Source: Galbula dea
Taxonomy: Eukaryota > Chordata > Aves > Piciformes > Galbulidae
DNA: 64,000 bases
Reading direction: 5' to 3'
Assembly (NCBI GenBank): GCA_013399015.1
Contig: VWZX01010817.1
Location: 372,001-436,000, forward strand
The notes under the pieces were generated by a model. That model ran no database searches and had not been told where the DNA came from. It saw only the letters and a list, made by a program, of their open reading frames with translations. Within the stretch, counting starts at the first letter, position 1. Each line of letters starts with the position of its first letter. Positions 35,960 through 48,740 of this stretch are shown here, piece after piece. The position numbers were made by a program, and so were the translations under genes.

Positions 35960-38900
35960 AAGGAGACTAAGATTGTTCTTCTCATGCTTTTTCTCAAAGC
36001 CACAGCTTGTTATCTGGACCAGAGACTTCCATGTGACCCTTGAAGTCAGCTTTTCTCAGCATAACTACCTGCAGGCAGCAGTCCACAGCAAGAAATGTTT
36101 CTTTCTCTCCTTCCTCCCTTTCTGCTCTCTGATTTGAGGTCTGCCTCTATGATCATGCTTTAGATTTAAAAAAAAACCCAAAAGTATTTCTTTTTCTGTT
36201 GGATTTCACTATTCATTCTCAAGACAGAAATTGTTTCACTGCCTTGTAGTTAGTTCTCCAAGACCTTGACTTATTCATGACAGACTGTTTTGTTCTCTGT
36301 CTCACAGCAGAGTTTTTGATTTTTTTTAGATCATTTTGGGTCATTCTCTTGCCACATTATACCAGAGTACTTAATCCAAAAAATTTCTTAATAAAAATTT
36401 TTCTTAAGATGCAAATCTCTTTGCAAAGTGTTCCCTTTCCAGTGATACTGGCTGTTCTGCTGACATTTCATTGGGTTTAGAATTGAAGTTTCTAGCCAGC
36501 TCTTAACTAGAGGATAAGTGTTTTGCAAGTACTAACAGTGATGTTTTGTGTGGCTGTGAATCTTTTCTTATGTATGGCCAGTGTCAGAAATTCATTAGTA
36601 ACTCTGTAGTTAGATACCATCTAACATCTGAGTCATGTCTGTGTTAATCCAATTAGAGCTTGTTATGATATAAAGTTACACCACCATAGACCTGCAGCAA
36701 TGGACTAATATACTCTTAGATATCCTTTCCAGTATAAGGCTATTGGCAAAAGGAAAAAGATTTGATTTTGGTTTAGAAGTGCAATTTTGTGCACTGCTTG
36801 GATCCTGAAAATGTTTGTACTCACTGCTCTTTTCTAAAGCTACACTGCTACTGAGAAAGGAAAGCCTGATCCTGGTTTGTATGCAGTCTTTTAGAGGAGA
36901 CCTCCATTGCTGGGAGAGGAAGAAAAAGACAAATGTCTCATCCTGAGTGCTTGCTGCAGTGCTTGTTACTGTTTCATGTAAGGAGTGGAAACTGGACCTT
37001 TCAGTTCTCTTCTTTCTTGGGTGGTAGACCTCAAAAATGGAACCTGTGCTTTTGAGCAAAGTCAGACACATCTCATGCAAATCTGTGGCTAATGAAGATG
37101 CTGGACATTTAGATGGTGCATTCTGTTCCCTGGATCTGAAATGAATTCAGGCCTTGTGGTCATAACAGGAGATGTTCTGAGACAGTGACCATGCACTTGG
37201 CTTATGCTGGAAGTGGAGTGTGTTGGGTTGCACTGTACCAAAAGGCAGCAGTGTTCAGGGAAACCACCTTGGGATTTCAAAAAATGTCTCTAATGTCCGA
37301 ATTTGGGGTTTGGTGTAACACCCAGCAGTATTTTGGGACCTGTATTTTGTCTCCTAAGCTTCCTGCTGATTTCTCTGCTGCATGCCCCTGGACTCACAAT
37401 GGTACTACTGTCCAGGCTGGGCAACAGCAGGAGAACTGTGTGAGTTTCTGCAAAATGAATTAGAGTTTTGGTTTTACACCAATGTGTATGTTGGGTATTT
37501 TATTTTCATCCTTTTAAAAGTAACCACATTTCATTTCTTTCTCAGACCATGTGCAATGTGTCCATAATGAATGCCACTTTCATCCTTTTTTTCCAGGAGA
37601 TATGCTGGCTTACTAGAGGATTGCTAACTTTGTGTTACTGTTGTGGGCCCAGGCAGTGGGCAGTGTCAATCATCCAGTTGTTAACCTGGCTCAGACAGGT
37701 TTGTGTGTGATTGTGTGAGTAATGTATCTTGGTCAATTTGCAATTTAATAGTTAAGGTTGCTTTTTTAGATTTTCCCCCCATTGACTGCATGTTACTTTC
37801 TCTGCTGTTGAGGGTTTTTGTATGAAACATTGGCAGTCATTTGCCACCTAGCTTTCCAAAGTGTTTTCCATTTCATTCAGGGCTTTCCAAAGGTTTGACA
37901 TTTCTGTGTCATATATGTTGTATATACATTTTTTCCAAGCAATACAGGCATACAGTGAAATTAGAGCATCTCTCATAAGTAGTGATTATTTGCCCTCCCT
38001 GTGCTACAACCATGGCCTCAAAAAACCCAGTATTCTTCCTGTTCCTTCACACTATAACCTTCATAAAAGCAAACTCTGAATTTCCGTTCTGGTTTCATTG
38101 TAATATATTGAAATGGATATGTCAGCAGCAGCATTTTTCTTCCCAGCTTTGAAGTTCAGAGTTTTCCATACAAAGACCATATTCCTGAGTTAATGGAAAG
38201 TTCATGCTGAGCTACTTCACATTGCTTAGCTTTGCATATCACCTCTGATGTTTCTGTTGGCTGGCAAAAATGGCTGTGGTGTTTTCTATTTATCAGTTCT
38301 TTTGACTCCTTTTCTGCAAGGCACTAAAGCTAATAGCCTGCAGGTGGAGGACTTCAAATATTAAAAGGAAAGGATGGCTGATTACAGTGAAAGCAGGCAA
38401 GCCTCCAATCACACTGCTGCAATGTTGGTTTAAAATCAGTCATGATGTCTAATATGTTTGACTGGTTTGATGATACTGAGAAATATTTTTATTACTTTGA
38501 GAAGACTAATGTGGGGATTATTTACTTGTTTAATGTGAGCACAAATGAACAAAATTGTTAGATATCTTTTATCTTGACAGTCCTGTGAAGCCAAAAAAAG
38601 ACATGATACAATTTTGTTGGGTTTTAGATTCATCATGAAATGGCCTAGCTGTTTTTCGGAGAAGTCTGCTACTTATATTTCCAACTTGGGTGCTCTAGAG
38701 ACTATAGAAAACTGGAAACTGGCAAGGCAATATCCTGGCTGAAATTTAAATTGTAGGCTTATTTTTGGTCTCTTATAACTATGTATTCTTTGTTCACCAA
38801 AATAATCTAAGAAAAAGTACAAACTGAGCACTCACAATTGTCAGCTTTCATACTTTACCATTTGCAGATTAAAAATGTAATTTAGTGACACAGTCACAGA

Positions 38901-39280
38901 ATCTCATTAAACTGCATACTGCAGATGTTTTCTCATGGATAATATCTTTACAGTCAAATCCTTGATGTGCCAGAATACTGCATTGTTTTTTTGTCCTCTC
39001 CCCTTAAGAAAATCAAGTCAATGACTCCTCCACTATCTGCCCTAGAGAGAAGCAAACTGATAGAGGTTTTCAGCACAGTAGCCAGAATATCCATCCTCCC
39101 CCCTATACTGTGTTTTGAATTCTGTATATTGTTTTTCTTCTTAATTCTTTGAAGTGAAAAATTAGTGGGTTTGGTTTTGTTTTTGCAAAAATCTGATTTT
39201 TGCAAAAAAAAAAATTCCTTCTACTTTTCTTACCTGCTCAAAAATTGCATCCCCCCATAGCATCCTGTGGGAATGGTTTG
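35960..39280. other. Non-coding; contains one exon-like segment and a long chance ORF
   Basis: A 102-nt segment at 37,597-37,698 is open and bounded by CTTTTTTTCCAG and CAG|GTTTGT, but its translation is not protein-like. The longest frame of the window (134 codons, 36,676-37,080 on the minus strand) shows no recognisable domain. Confidence 0.5.
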
Positions 39281-39651
39281 CATAGAATCATAGAATTCTC
39301 AGAGTTAGAAGGGACCTTAAAGATCATCTAGTTCCAACTCCCTTGCCCAGGGCAGGGACACCTCCCACTAGATCAGGTTGCTGAGAGCCCCATCCAGCCT
39401 GGCCTTAAAAACTTCCAGGGACGAGGCTTCCACAGCCTCTCTGGGCAACCTGTTCCACTGTCTCACCACCCTAATAGTGAAGAACTTCTTCCTAATGTCT
39501 AAACTAAATCTACCCTCCTCTAGTTTATATCCATTCCCCCTAGTCCTATCACTAGCTGACATCCTAAAAAGTCCCTCCCCAGCTTTCTTGTAGGCCCCAT
39601 TCAGACACTGGAAGGCCACAAAAAGGTCTTCCCAGAGCCTTCTCTTTTTCA
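39281..39651 (-). mobile_element. CR1 LINE 3' fragment with intact ORF2 C-terminus, antisense
   Basis: The plus strand begins with the tail repeat CATAGAATCATAGAATTCTC, then AGAAGGGACCTTAAAGATCA. On the minus strand 39,368-39,619 is open for 83 codons covering the end of ORF2: DRTRGN, DIRKKFFTIRVVRQWNRLP and EASSLEVFKARLDGALSNLI before the stop. Sequence upstream on the minus strand, up to 39,651, still matches CR1 (GGAAGACCTTTTTGTGGCC), where the copy is truncated. It is among the best preserved CR1 pieces here but is too short to be active. Confidence 0.95.
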
Positions 39652-42600
39652 GACATCATGGTTTCTTGTTTTTCTTCTCTGTTTTATTTTAGGAGATTAG
39701 TTCAGAAGAGAAAGGACTGTCCTGAAAGTTTTAAATAAGCTGTATAAAATTAAAATGAGAATTTGGAAAATTTTCTGGAATGTTTTTTTTTGTTGAGAAT
39801 ATTTTAAGCCCTCAGTCTGATAACATCTGAGCACCTAGAAAGACCATAAAAAATTTTATGGGACTTGTAAATATGACTATGCTGGGAAAGCAGATGGTGC
39901 AAGTACAGTGTGGGTGGACTCCTAGATAGTATCCATCTAAAGCATACAATCTCAGGTATCAGGAAACTCTAGAGAAAATACAGGATAGTTTTGCAATGCT
40001 GCTGATACATATTTATGGGCTGCCAGGTAGGGGGTAAATTTACACCTTGCTCCTGCCAAAAATTTACTCCTTGCTCCTACTGTGAAGTAGTCAAGGAAGG
40101 GTTGCATGACCCAGAGGTGTGGCAAGTGTAGAGTGCCTGAGCATATGAGCTCCAGGATGGGAGGAGGCATCCTTGTCCCGCAGTTTAATATGTGACTGAC
40201 AGCTTGTTTAGTCTCCCTTCAGTGGAGCTGAAAGGTGTGAGGTAGGTTAGTGAAAATATTATTAAGTGGTCACTAAGAAACCGAGAGTTTCTTCCAAATG
40301 TTACATCAACATTCCACTTCATTCTCTCTTTGAAATAACTTTGTTCATTTCAGCCTTTTTTTGAACTTGATTGTTTTGATTGATGCCAGGAAAAAAAAAA
40401 AAGCTTTATTTTCAAACATACTTTAAAAGCAGCAAAACATTTATTTTATTATATGCTTCTGGAGTGCATCTGTGGGTTGATTTATATGAGATTTTTGTTC
40501 TGAAGTTTTCTGTTGTATGTGTCTACTTGTCTACTGCACTCTTGTAGCTGAAATTGCTGTGTAACATTGGTAAAAGAATACTTTTGGATTACCTAACTCA
40601 AGTTAGATGAACTAACATCAGTGTGGCTGTAGAGACCCATGTAAGTTGTAAAAATCAAGGTAGGAGCTGATTTAATACCAAGAAAAGGAGCCAGTTCTGA
40701 GCTCTGGCCTCACTATGGCAAAGTAAGAAGTGCCTGTAGTTGAGCTAACTATTTTAATGTTAACTTGGCTTTATCCACATGCTGGATTACAGTTGCAGCA
40801 GTAACCATAGCAGATGTTGCATAATCAGAGGAAAGTTATTCTAGAAATACTTGAAAATAAGCAAATTATAAAACTTTTTGTTTAGTTTCTGTACTTTCCT
40901 GTATAAATTGACTTTTTGTGTCAGACTGCAAATATTTTCCTACCAGTTGAGTGAAAAGTGAAACACATAGCAGCAGAATAATTTGCTCTGCTTCACAAAG
41001 CTCATATTAAATTCGAAAGCAGCACCATGACAAGACTTAAGAGGGTGGCAAAGATTCTTTTGGAGAAAGTGAATTACCTTTATGTGGTTTATTTTATTAA
41101 TAGAAATCTCTCCCAGTTCAATTTTGAATTGGCAAAATGATATCAGCTCCATTACTGCCTGTTCATCAGACTGAGATACTCATGCTTATCTTATGTGGCT
41201 GCTTCTAGCTATACAATATTCACAGCTGTATAAATAAATTTTTATGAGAAGCCTCTCATTTTTCTTTGTTTTAGGATAGACATTTGAGATCACATTCAGT
41301 TCTTAGGCTGTTTTCTGTCATCTAGAATGCTGCTGAAATACCCCTTATGTCCACTATGCTTGGTTAGCAGAGGCACCTGAGCTGGTTGCTCACTTCTCCC
41401 TCTCTGTTTTGATTAAGGATGTTCAGGAAAATTTTAATTTCTCATGAGGAGGTGGCTTTTATTGTTACTCAATGAGAAGATGTTTCAAGATTCAACTAAA
41501 GCTTTCTTTTTGTCTCCCTTTCATATTGTGACATAGAGCATAAGGATAGATTTATCCATCTATGTCTATCTTGGGTTTCTTGGTTTGTGTGTTGGTTTTA
41601 TGTTGCCAAATTTTGCTAGTCAGGACAAAAAATTTTTGGCAGATACACTCTTTCATATGTTGCTGCTGACAAAGAAGGAATAATTTTTTTCATTGTCTCT
41701 TTTTGTATAATTTGAGATCACATATCTGAACACTGACCAGTTCTGGCATTTGTTATACTATTGTTCCTTATTTCAATATGTAGACAGATTTCAATACCTT
41801 CAATGTATTTCCAGCTTTCTCTTCTGTATATTAAGGTGAAGATAATATTTCTGCCTTCAGTGAAGCCTTAAGTACTTGTTTAATTGCTCAAGCCATATTT
41901 TACTGTAACACCTTTCCTAATACTGTTAACATTATTGTGGTTAGCTGAAGTTCAAATTCCATTAAGAAAAAGTACAAATTCACACCTCAGGCTCTGTTTT
42001 AACCCCTCAAGAGATAAGTATATCTATTCACACTGTAAGCATGATCTTGATGGCCAAAAGCTGTGCAGTCTTTTTTATTTTTTTTCCATTATATTCTGAG
42101 AGTACAGAAAATGGTGCAGAATGAGACCTCTGGCTCGTAATTGTGCTGTTGAAACCCATGCATGAATGCCATTAATACTAATAGACCACAGAAGTAGGTA
42201 TTAAGTGGCAAACAGTATATCTGTTTTACTACTGAGATCAGTCTTATTCTGCCTGACCATTGTCTAGCAGGGAAAATGATTTTCTTATTCTATTAATTAA
42301 ATTTTGAACCAGTTGGAAAATGCAGGAAATGAAAATATTTTACAGACAAGTCTTTGGGGGGTTATGTTTCCTGGTTCCCAGAGGCTGAGCTCCATTTGGT
42401 GCATGTTTCTGCTGTGAGGTGATCACTAGTATGAGAAACATAATGGTTAAAAGGAAAAAATTCTGAATATGCCTATTTTTAGACAATTTCCTATCTGCTT
42501 TGACGTAATATTTTGTCTAGCTTTTTCAAGAACTAAAAATAATCTCACCATAATATGGTTCTCCTCCAGCAAAAAAGTCTGTCTTTCTGAACTGTTCCAA

Positions 42601-45600
42601 GTCCAAGGAGTTTATAACCTGCTGAAAGTTTCTAATGTGCTATCTAAAACTAAGGCAATAAAACAAGTAAAAGAAAGAGACATGCAATCTCACAGCTGGG
42701 CAAGGATGTCTGATATAGGTTTCTCCAGACATACTGCTGTCAATTGTAGGATGTTAAATCACCCTTGATACCAAAATATGCCACATACATCTCCCCAAAG
42801 ACACTAAATTAGTGAGAATCCCCTCAGTATCTGATCACATTTGCAGAAAATAAGTGTGTCTTATTGAGACAAGCTGATAAGTGGTGATGATTTACCCACA
42901 CATAGTATTCCCTGAACCTCTGCCAAGGCAGTTTTAAGAAGTGCTTAGTGTTTGCAATCAATGATTGTACTTTTATCTTGCTTAGAAAGGAAATATAGAT
43001 GCAATCTTAATTTGGCCTATGGATTGCTGAACACAAGCAAAAAAACCAATAAAAAACCAGTGGGAGCCTGATGCCACTAAAGCTGTCAAAACTTTCAGAC
43101 AAGACTACGTAAAGGGATCCATAACCCCATGGTTCATTATGGGCTGCTTTGCAGAAGTGTTGAGAGGTCACAGCTATACTAGTTGGGGTAAGAGCTGCCA
43201 GTGCACCATCACTCCAAACATCTGCCCAGCTGGGTAGAGTGCCTGCATGTACATCTTCTTCCCTGAGTCAGGACCCCCAAAACAGAGTGAGGTTAGCCCT
43301 GCAATCTGCCTGGCTTTTAAACTTAATTCCCAGAGTATTGAATGCAATGAATCTTTCCCATAATGGAAAAGAGTTAGAGAAGGAGAAAAAGTTACTCTGG
43401 AAGAGCAGTCACAAAAAAGCCCAACCCTAACTTAGAGAAAATATACATCTAATGCTCTTTTATAAGAACTTCAAGTGCTTTAGTGATTTTTGACTGTTGT
43501 TTGAGATATGATAGAATAGGCTAAAACTTGCAGTTCTCCAGTGGCAAGAAAGACATAGCAGAAAAACTTCATCCAATTTCCAAAAGGTAGTATTAAACAA
43601 TTGTCAGAAATATATTGTTTAGCTCAAAACTATTGTGATTCTAAGGTTAATGAAGTAAAGGAAGGAACTAGAAAAAAGGATAGATGCATGAGAAATCTGA
43701 TCAAAATAAAATGGCAGTTTGCACTGATTTTTTTTTAATACAGTTTTTCCATTTTTTTCTTCATTGTGATACTCTAAGATTACTTGCCTTTTCACTTGGA
43801 AACCAAATTTTATTGAAGGTTATACTCTTGTTTATGTGACAGGCATGGTGTTCTTAAAAACTCACAACCCTCAGCTCCTTTGAAAAAACTGTGAGAAATA
43901 GTTTGTTAACAAACTATTGAAAATGTTAAGCTTTTTCACAAAAACATAAAATGGAACATATTATTAGGTATTCCACAAACACAACATGACAGAATTTGTG
44001 AGATTCCTTTCTTTAAAGGTTACTGGGTTAAACATTGTCATATGAAGGAATTCGTTTATTTTTTCTGTAATATTAAATATAGCAATAGCTAAAAATATTC
44101 TCAAGAGAAACAAGCACGAGGAGAAAACTTTGTCTACTTTTCAAAAAGCAAAAGCAAGAATGTGTTAAAATATTGTAATATATTTCAACAATTTGTGTGG
44201 AATGTAATAAGCAGTGTAAGAACAAAGCATCATGCTAAAATAAATTAACAGATGTAGGTAAAATAGATAAATAAAAGCCCCACAAGCTTACAGACTTGAA
44301 TTCTATCACAGCTGTAATTGCCAAAAAAGTCTGTTACCATATTTGTACCTTGACTAACTTCAGGTGTACATCAGTGGTGCTAAGCAAGGACACCTGCCAC
44401 CTGCTATTATTGACAACAATGTGCCTCAGTGCTGGATCCCAGAAAGAATTCCATAACTCATTAGATCATCATCTCGGTTACAAGCTGGACAGCAGCTGAG
44501 GTCATAAAGAGTTTTGTTTTTTCTCTGAGGAGAAAACCTTTGTTTTTGAAACAACTGGTCTTTCAGGAAGCAGGACAGTGGTTACTCTTGGCAAGCCTTT
44601 TGCCCAGGATTTCTGACAGTGAGCAAGGTCAGGTTTGACTTTTTGAGAGTCCAGACAAAAGTGTGTGCCAAGTCGCTGAGATGGGAAAAAAAGTCCTTGA
44701 GGTAGTATTGTCTAGTAACTTCAGGGTACAGAATGTTGTGTGTGTGCATTATTTTTTTTTTAGTGGTTGCTCCTCTTTGGTTATTTTCTTGATCTGAAAA
44801 TAAGGCAAACAAAATTTACAGGTTCATGACATCTCTCTTTTCTGTTCTTCTTCCCTCTGCCTGTTTCTCAGTACTATCTGGGGTTATTGATGGGATTTTT
44901 ATATGCTAAATTCACTGCAAATCTCACTTCTTCTTGAGCTGAAACAGATATGAGTTGACTGAAGCCATAAAACTATTAAGCCATAAACTAATTCTTCAGT
45001 ATAAAAACCCAATTAATCTAAGGACTTTAAAAAATATATGTAATAAATATAAGACAAGGAAAAATGTACATCTGGACATGTATTGTCTTGCCTTGTCCTT
45101 AGATGATACATGATTTCTAGTTTTGGTAAAACTTGTTTCTACAATAACATCAAGGCTTGAGTGGATGCTACTGAGAAACACAAGTGCTGGAACTCAACAA
45201 TAAATAATTCACCTTGGGATAGTTTTCTTTGTGATTTTGTGATGTTTTCTATAGCTTTTTGATCACTTCAGTGTCTTGCTAGGTGTGTTTCTCACATAAA
45301 TGCAGCAGTCTGTGCAGGAGAACAACAGAAAAATCAAAAGTGTGGCAGGGATGGGATGGGAGAGTCTTTTCATGGAGACAGTAGACCCTAACTGCTGGAG
45401 GAAGTTACATCTGTAGGTGGTACTTTTGCACAAAGAACATGTAGAAAACAAACTGCTTGCCAAAAAAGTGCTTCTATAATTGGTATAAACATACTGAATC
45501 TGTTCGCCAACATGTCTGTGTTCGCATAAGAATGAAAGTAATAAAGGCCCAGAATGTGAATATCTAAAGGTCAAATTCAGGAAATATAATTTTACAGAAA

Positions 45601-48562
45601 CTGCAAGGAGCAAGAAATTTCTCAAGTAGCTTAACCAAGGTTAGGTTTGCTTAGTGGAGAGATTTGTTTTAAAACCTGCTTATTGTTTTGACTCTTGATA
45701 GAATCTTAGTGAGTCTGTAATTGTGTGACAGCCACCATTCTGGTGAAAAATTTACTTTCTTCAAGGTACTGCTACTGGAAAATGATACACTTTTTTAGAT
45801 GTTTTCACATTTTCAATACAGTACTGAGTTTCATTTTCTACAAAAGAAAGTGATTTATTTCTAGTATTACATTTCATGGTCTCTGGTATAAATATGACCT
45901 TTAACAAGCTCTTGTATCAGGGCTACTTGCAAGGCTATCACCAAGTATCAGTGAAAAATGAGTAAAAGCTGAGTGTATTAGGTCAGCCAGAGACATGAAT
46001 GACTCCAGGACAACTCCAAAAGTCTCAAGATGTCAATACTGAGTTTTTTTTCAAACAATGAGAATAGGAAAACAAACACACACAAGGCCAGACTGTAAAA
46101 GACAATCCTGCAGCAGTTCAAATGCTTTTTTTTTGCTGTTTATAAGGAAAGGCATTGTGATAATACTTGAAAATGTGGAAAAGAACCATCTGCATAATTC
46201 TGGCTGTAGATTTAGATGTTTGTGATACTCTTGGAGCTCCAACTTTGGTTTTATTTTTTTTACTAAGATTGGCATAAGCCTTAGCATCTGAGCTGCATGA
46301 CAACAGGATGTCCCTTCATCACTTGGTATGTGTCCCTATTGTCAAGAATTCTGAGATTTGTTTGCCACTCATTATGAGTGTTAATGTATCATTGAGGTGG
46401 CCTTGCTATTCTCCCTCTATGGTTTATCTCTGCTAATCAGCAGCACAATGTTTTTGCAGATGTTATTAAATATATTTAGATAGAAAAATGTCATCTTGTG
46501 CCTGAAGAGCTTTCCAAGCTGTGACGGTCCCAGAAAAACCATTTAGTGATCCCTTGATATCTTTTCTTCAGTGTGCTTGAAGTCTATTAAAATAATCCTT
46601 TTTTATTAAGAACATGATGATCTGCCAGATGATGTCAGTTGTGAGGTATGTTTCCTTTGTGTTATTACATTTTGGTTTCTGTTTGTAAGAGCTGAAAATT
46701 TTCTATGCTTCAGAGTGAACAATGAAATGCTATGAACCCTTCCAGAGCTGAGAGGGACAGTGAGACTGATGGGGCAGTGAGACCAGCGATACACTGAGCC
46801 CTTGACCTTTTCAGTGGGAGTACTGGTGGTGGCCACTTAGTCTGCAAAATAGGGGTTTGCTGCTGGTGATGTGGTTGTTTGTCTGCCCTCAGGATGGGTT
46901 AGGGCTCTGTGTGTGTGGATAGATGCTAAAATGTGGATTCCTTCAACATTTTCCAAAGCACTACTGTAAGAAGTGACAATAAGAGATATTTAGGAACCAA
47001 AATCTCAGTGATAGATCAATAGATCTGAACATCTAGCTCACGAGCAGCTAAGATTTTAGGCCAAGCTGCTGTGAATGTCTTTGATCCTAAGGTACTCGTT
47101 ACTGATGCACTCACCTGCATTATTTTCTAACCTGAAGTAGTTTCTATGGTCCAATGATGCAAGGCTCAGTAAGAAATGCATTTTATTCCAACTGCAGTGG
47201 TGTGGTGCAGCACAGGTCCTATTGGTGATCATGATAGCTTTTAATGAAAAGTTAGGGAATAACTACGTGGAGCAGAACTCTGAAGTTATGCTCCACCAGT
47301 GGGGTTAAAAATGGAAACATCAAAACTCAGGGAGAGTATATATAAGAAGCACACAAATGTGTCTCTGTATATGAGTGTGTGCACATATATAAAGGAATCT
47401 CTTTTTCTATTCAATAGGGTGCCAAAGATACTGTGATGTTATGGCAGTTCATAATGTTTGAGCCAAGGGCTCTCTTTAAAGCCAAAAGAACAAAATGCAA
47501 GTACAATCTTGTTTTCTTTTCTCTGAATTGCTCTCTGGTTTCTTCTCTCAATGTGTCTGGGTATTCTTCTATTATACCAGCTGTCATTTACTTTGAGGTG
47601 TACAGTGAAAGAAGGAAAACTGAACTCTGGAAATGCTTGCATTTTGCCTTTTATGTTTCCAGCCATACTTTAGATATAATTAAATGTATAGTTTCAGGAT
47701 AAGAAGTAATCATTTGAGTTTAAAACTTTCTGGTTTTATTTTTTTTCCCAAAATGCACAAGGTTTACACTGTCAGTTTCTGTCTACCTGCTCCACAAGGA
47801 CACTGCCTATATCTCTGGATTTCTTGCTTACACAGGGCTGTATGTTCTTGGAAAATGTCTGTTGTGGATGCCAAAAGAGAAATTTAAAACTTGTTCCTAA
47901 CCTGGAGATGTTGGGCAGTGAGGAGGTGGTAAAAAAGGGCGCTTGGCTTTCATGTAGCTATTACCATCCTTTAGCTCCTACTAAGGAATCTTTAAAAATG
48001 GAAAGTATTATTTTAGTTTGTAGTAGCTATTTTGAATGGTGACAGGCTTTTGAAGAGCACAGAAGTATTAGGGCACAAAAGCAGAATAGATCAAACATTT
48101 AATACATTCAATAGGTAAACCTCCTCTTCCTGCAGGATTTTGCACAGATTGTCTTGGGGCAATGTCAGGACCCTACAGGTGCAGAAAGCTTTCCCTTGGT
48201 CCTCATTCCCTTCAAGCAGCTCTCAAACTCACCAGTCCTTGAAGCCTGGTAGTGCATTGTGGTTTGCTTCTCACCAAATGATTTACAAAGGTTTTGCCAG
48301 CCAACTAGGAAGCTTGTGCTTGAAATCCTTTAAAACACTTTGTCTTATCTGGTAAGATACAGCCAGCTGAAGAAAAAATTTGCACTCATCATAGCATGTC
48401 TCAGAGCTCAGATTGCCGATATTTTGCCATATAGAAGAAGGTGAAGAAGGTCTATGATGTTGCTATAGGAGCTGCAGTGCTTCTTGAGCATCATCCTGAG
48501 AGTTACAAGGGCCTGGAAGGCTACTCCAAAGACAGACAGTGATTAATGCTACTGTATTTGTA
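39652..48562. other. 8.9-kb stretch without genes or clear repeats
   Basis: No recognisable transposon or exon. Frames of 90-120 codons (for example 42,469-42,768 on the plus strand and 45,263-45,625 on the minus strand) have no family motifs or supporting splice sites. A local poly-A run lies at about 40,390-40,401. For a bird genome such a long CR1-free span is ordinary. Confidence 0.5.
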
Positions 48563-48740
48563 GACTTACAGATCTGAAAGAAACCTCAGGAGGTTATCCA
48601 ATCCATACTTTTGCCCAAAGGCAAGGTATACTCCACTTAAAACATTCCTTACAGACATTTGTCTAACCTGATCTCTCCACCAGAGATGGAGATTGAACAA
48701 CATTCCCGAACGATTTGCTCCAGGACTTAACTAATTTGTC
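48563..48740 (-). mobile_element. Ancient CR1/L3-like LINE fragment, antisense
   Basis: The plus strand reads ACTTACAGATCTGAAAGAAA, CCTCAGGAGGTTATCCAATC, TTTGCCCAAAGGCAAGGTA, GTCTAACCTGATCTCTCCAC, CAGAGATGGAGATTGAACAA and TTTGCTCCAGGACTTAACTA. This order corresponds to the 3' part of old amniote CR1/L3 elements, whose usual form is roughly GTCTAACCTG, then GATGGAGATTCCACAAC, then TGTTCCAGTGCTTAACTA. It is much more diverged than the other copies, so it probably predates birds. The match is by eye. Confidence 0.65.

Noticed and set aside
36676..37080. Longest open frame in the window (134 codons, minus strand)
   Set aside because: Ser/Thr-rich translation with no recognisable domain, no start or splice context and no protein-like pattern; such lengths occur by chance in 64 kb.
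45263..45625. 120-codon minus-strand frame with hydrophobic residues
   Set aside because: No signal peptide layout or topology consistent with a known family; likely a chance frame from T-rich DNA.
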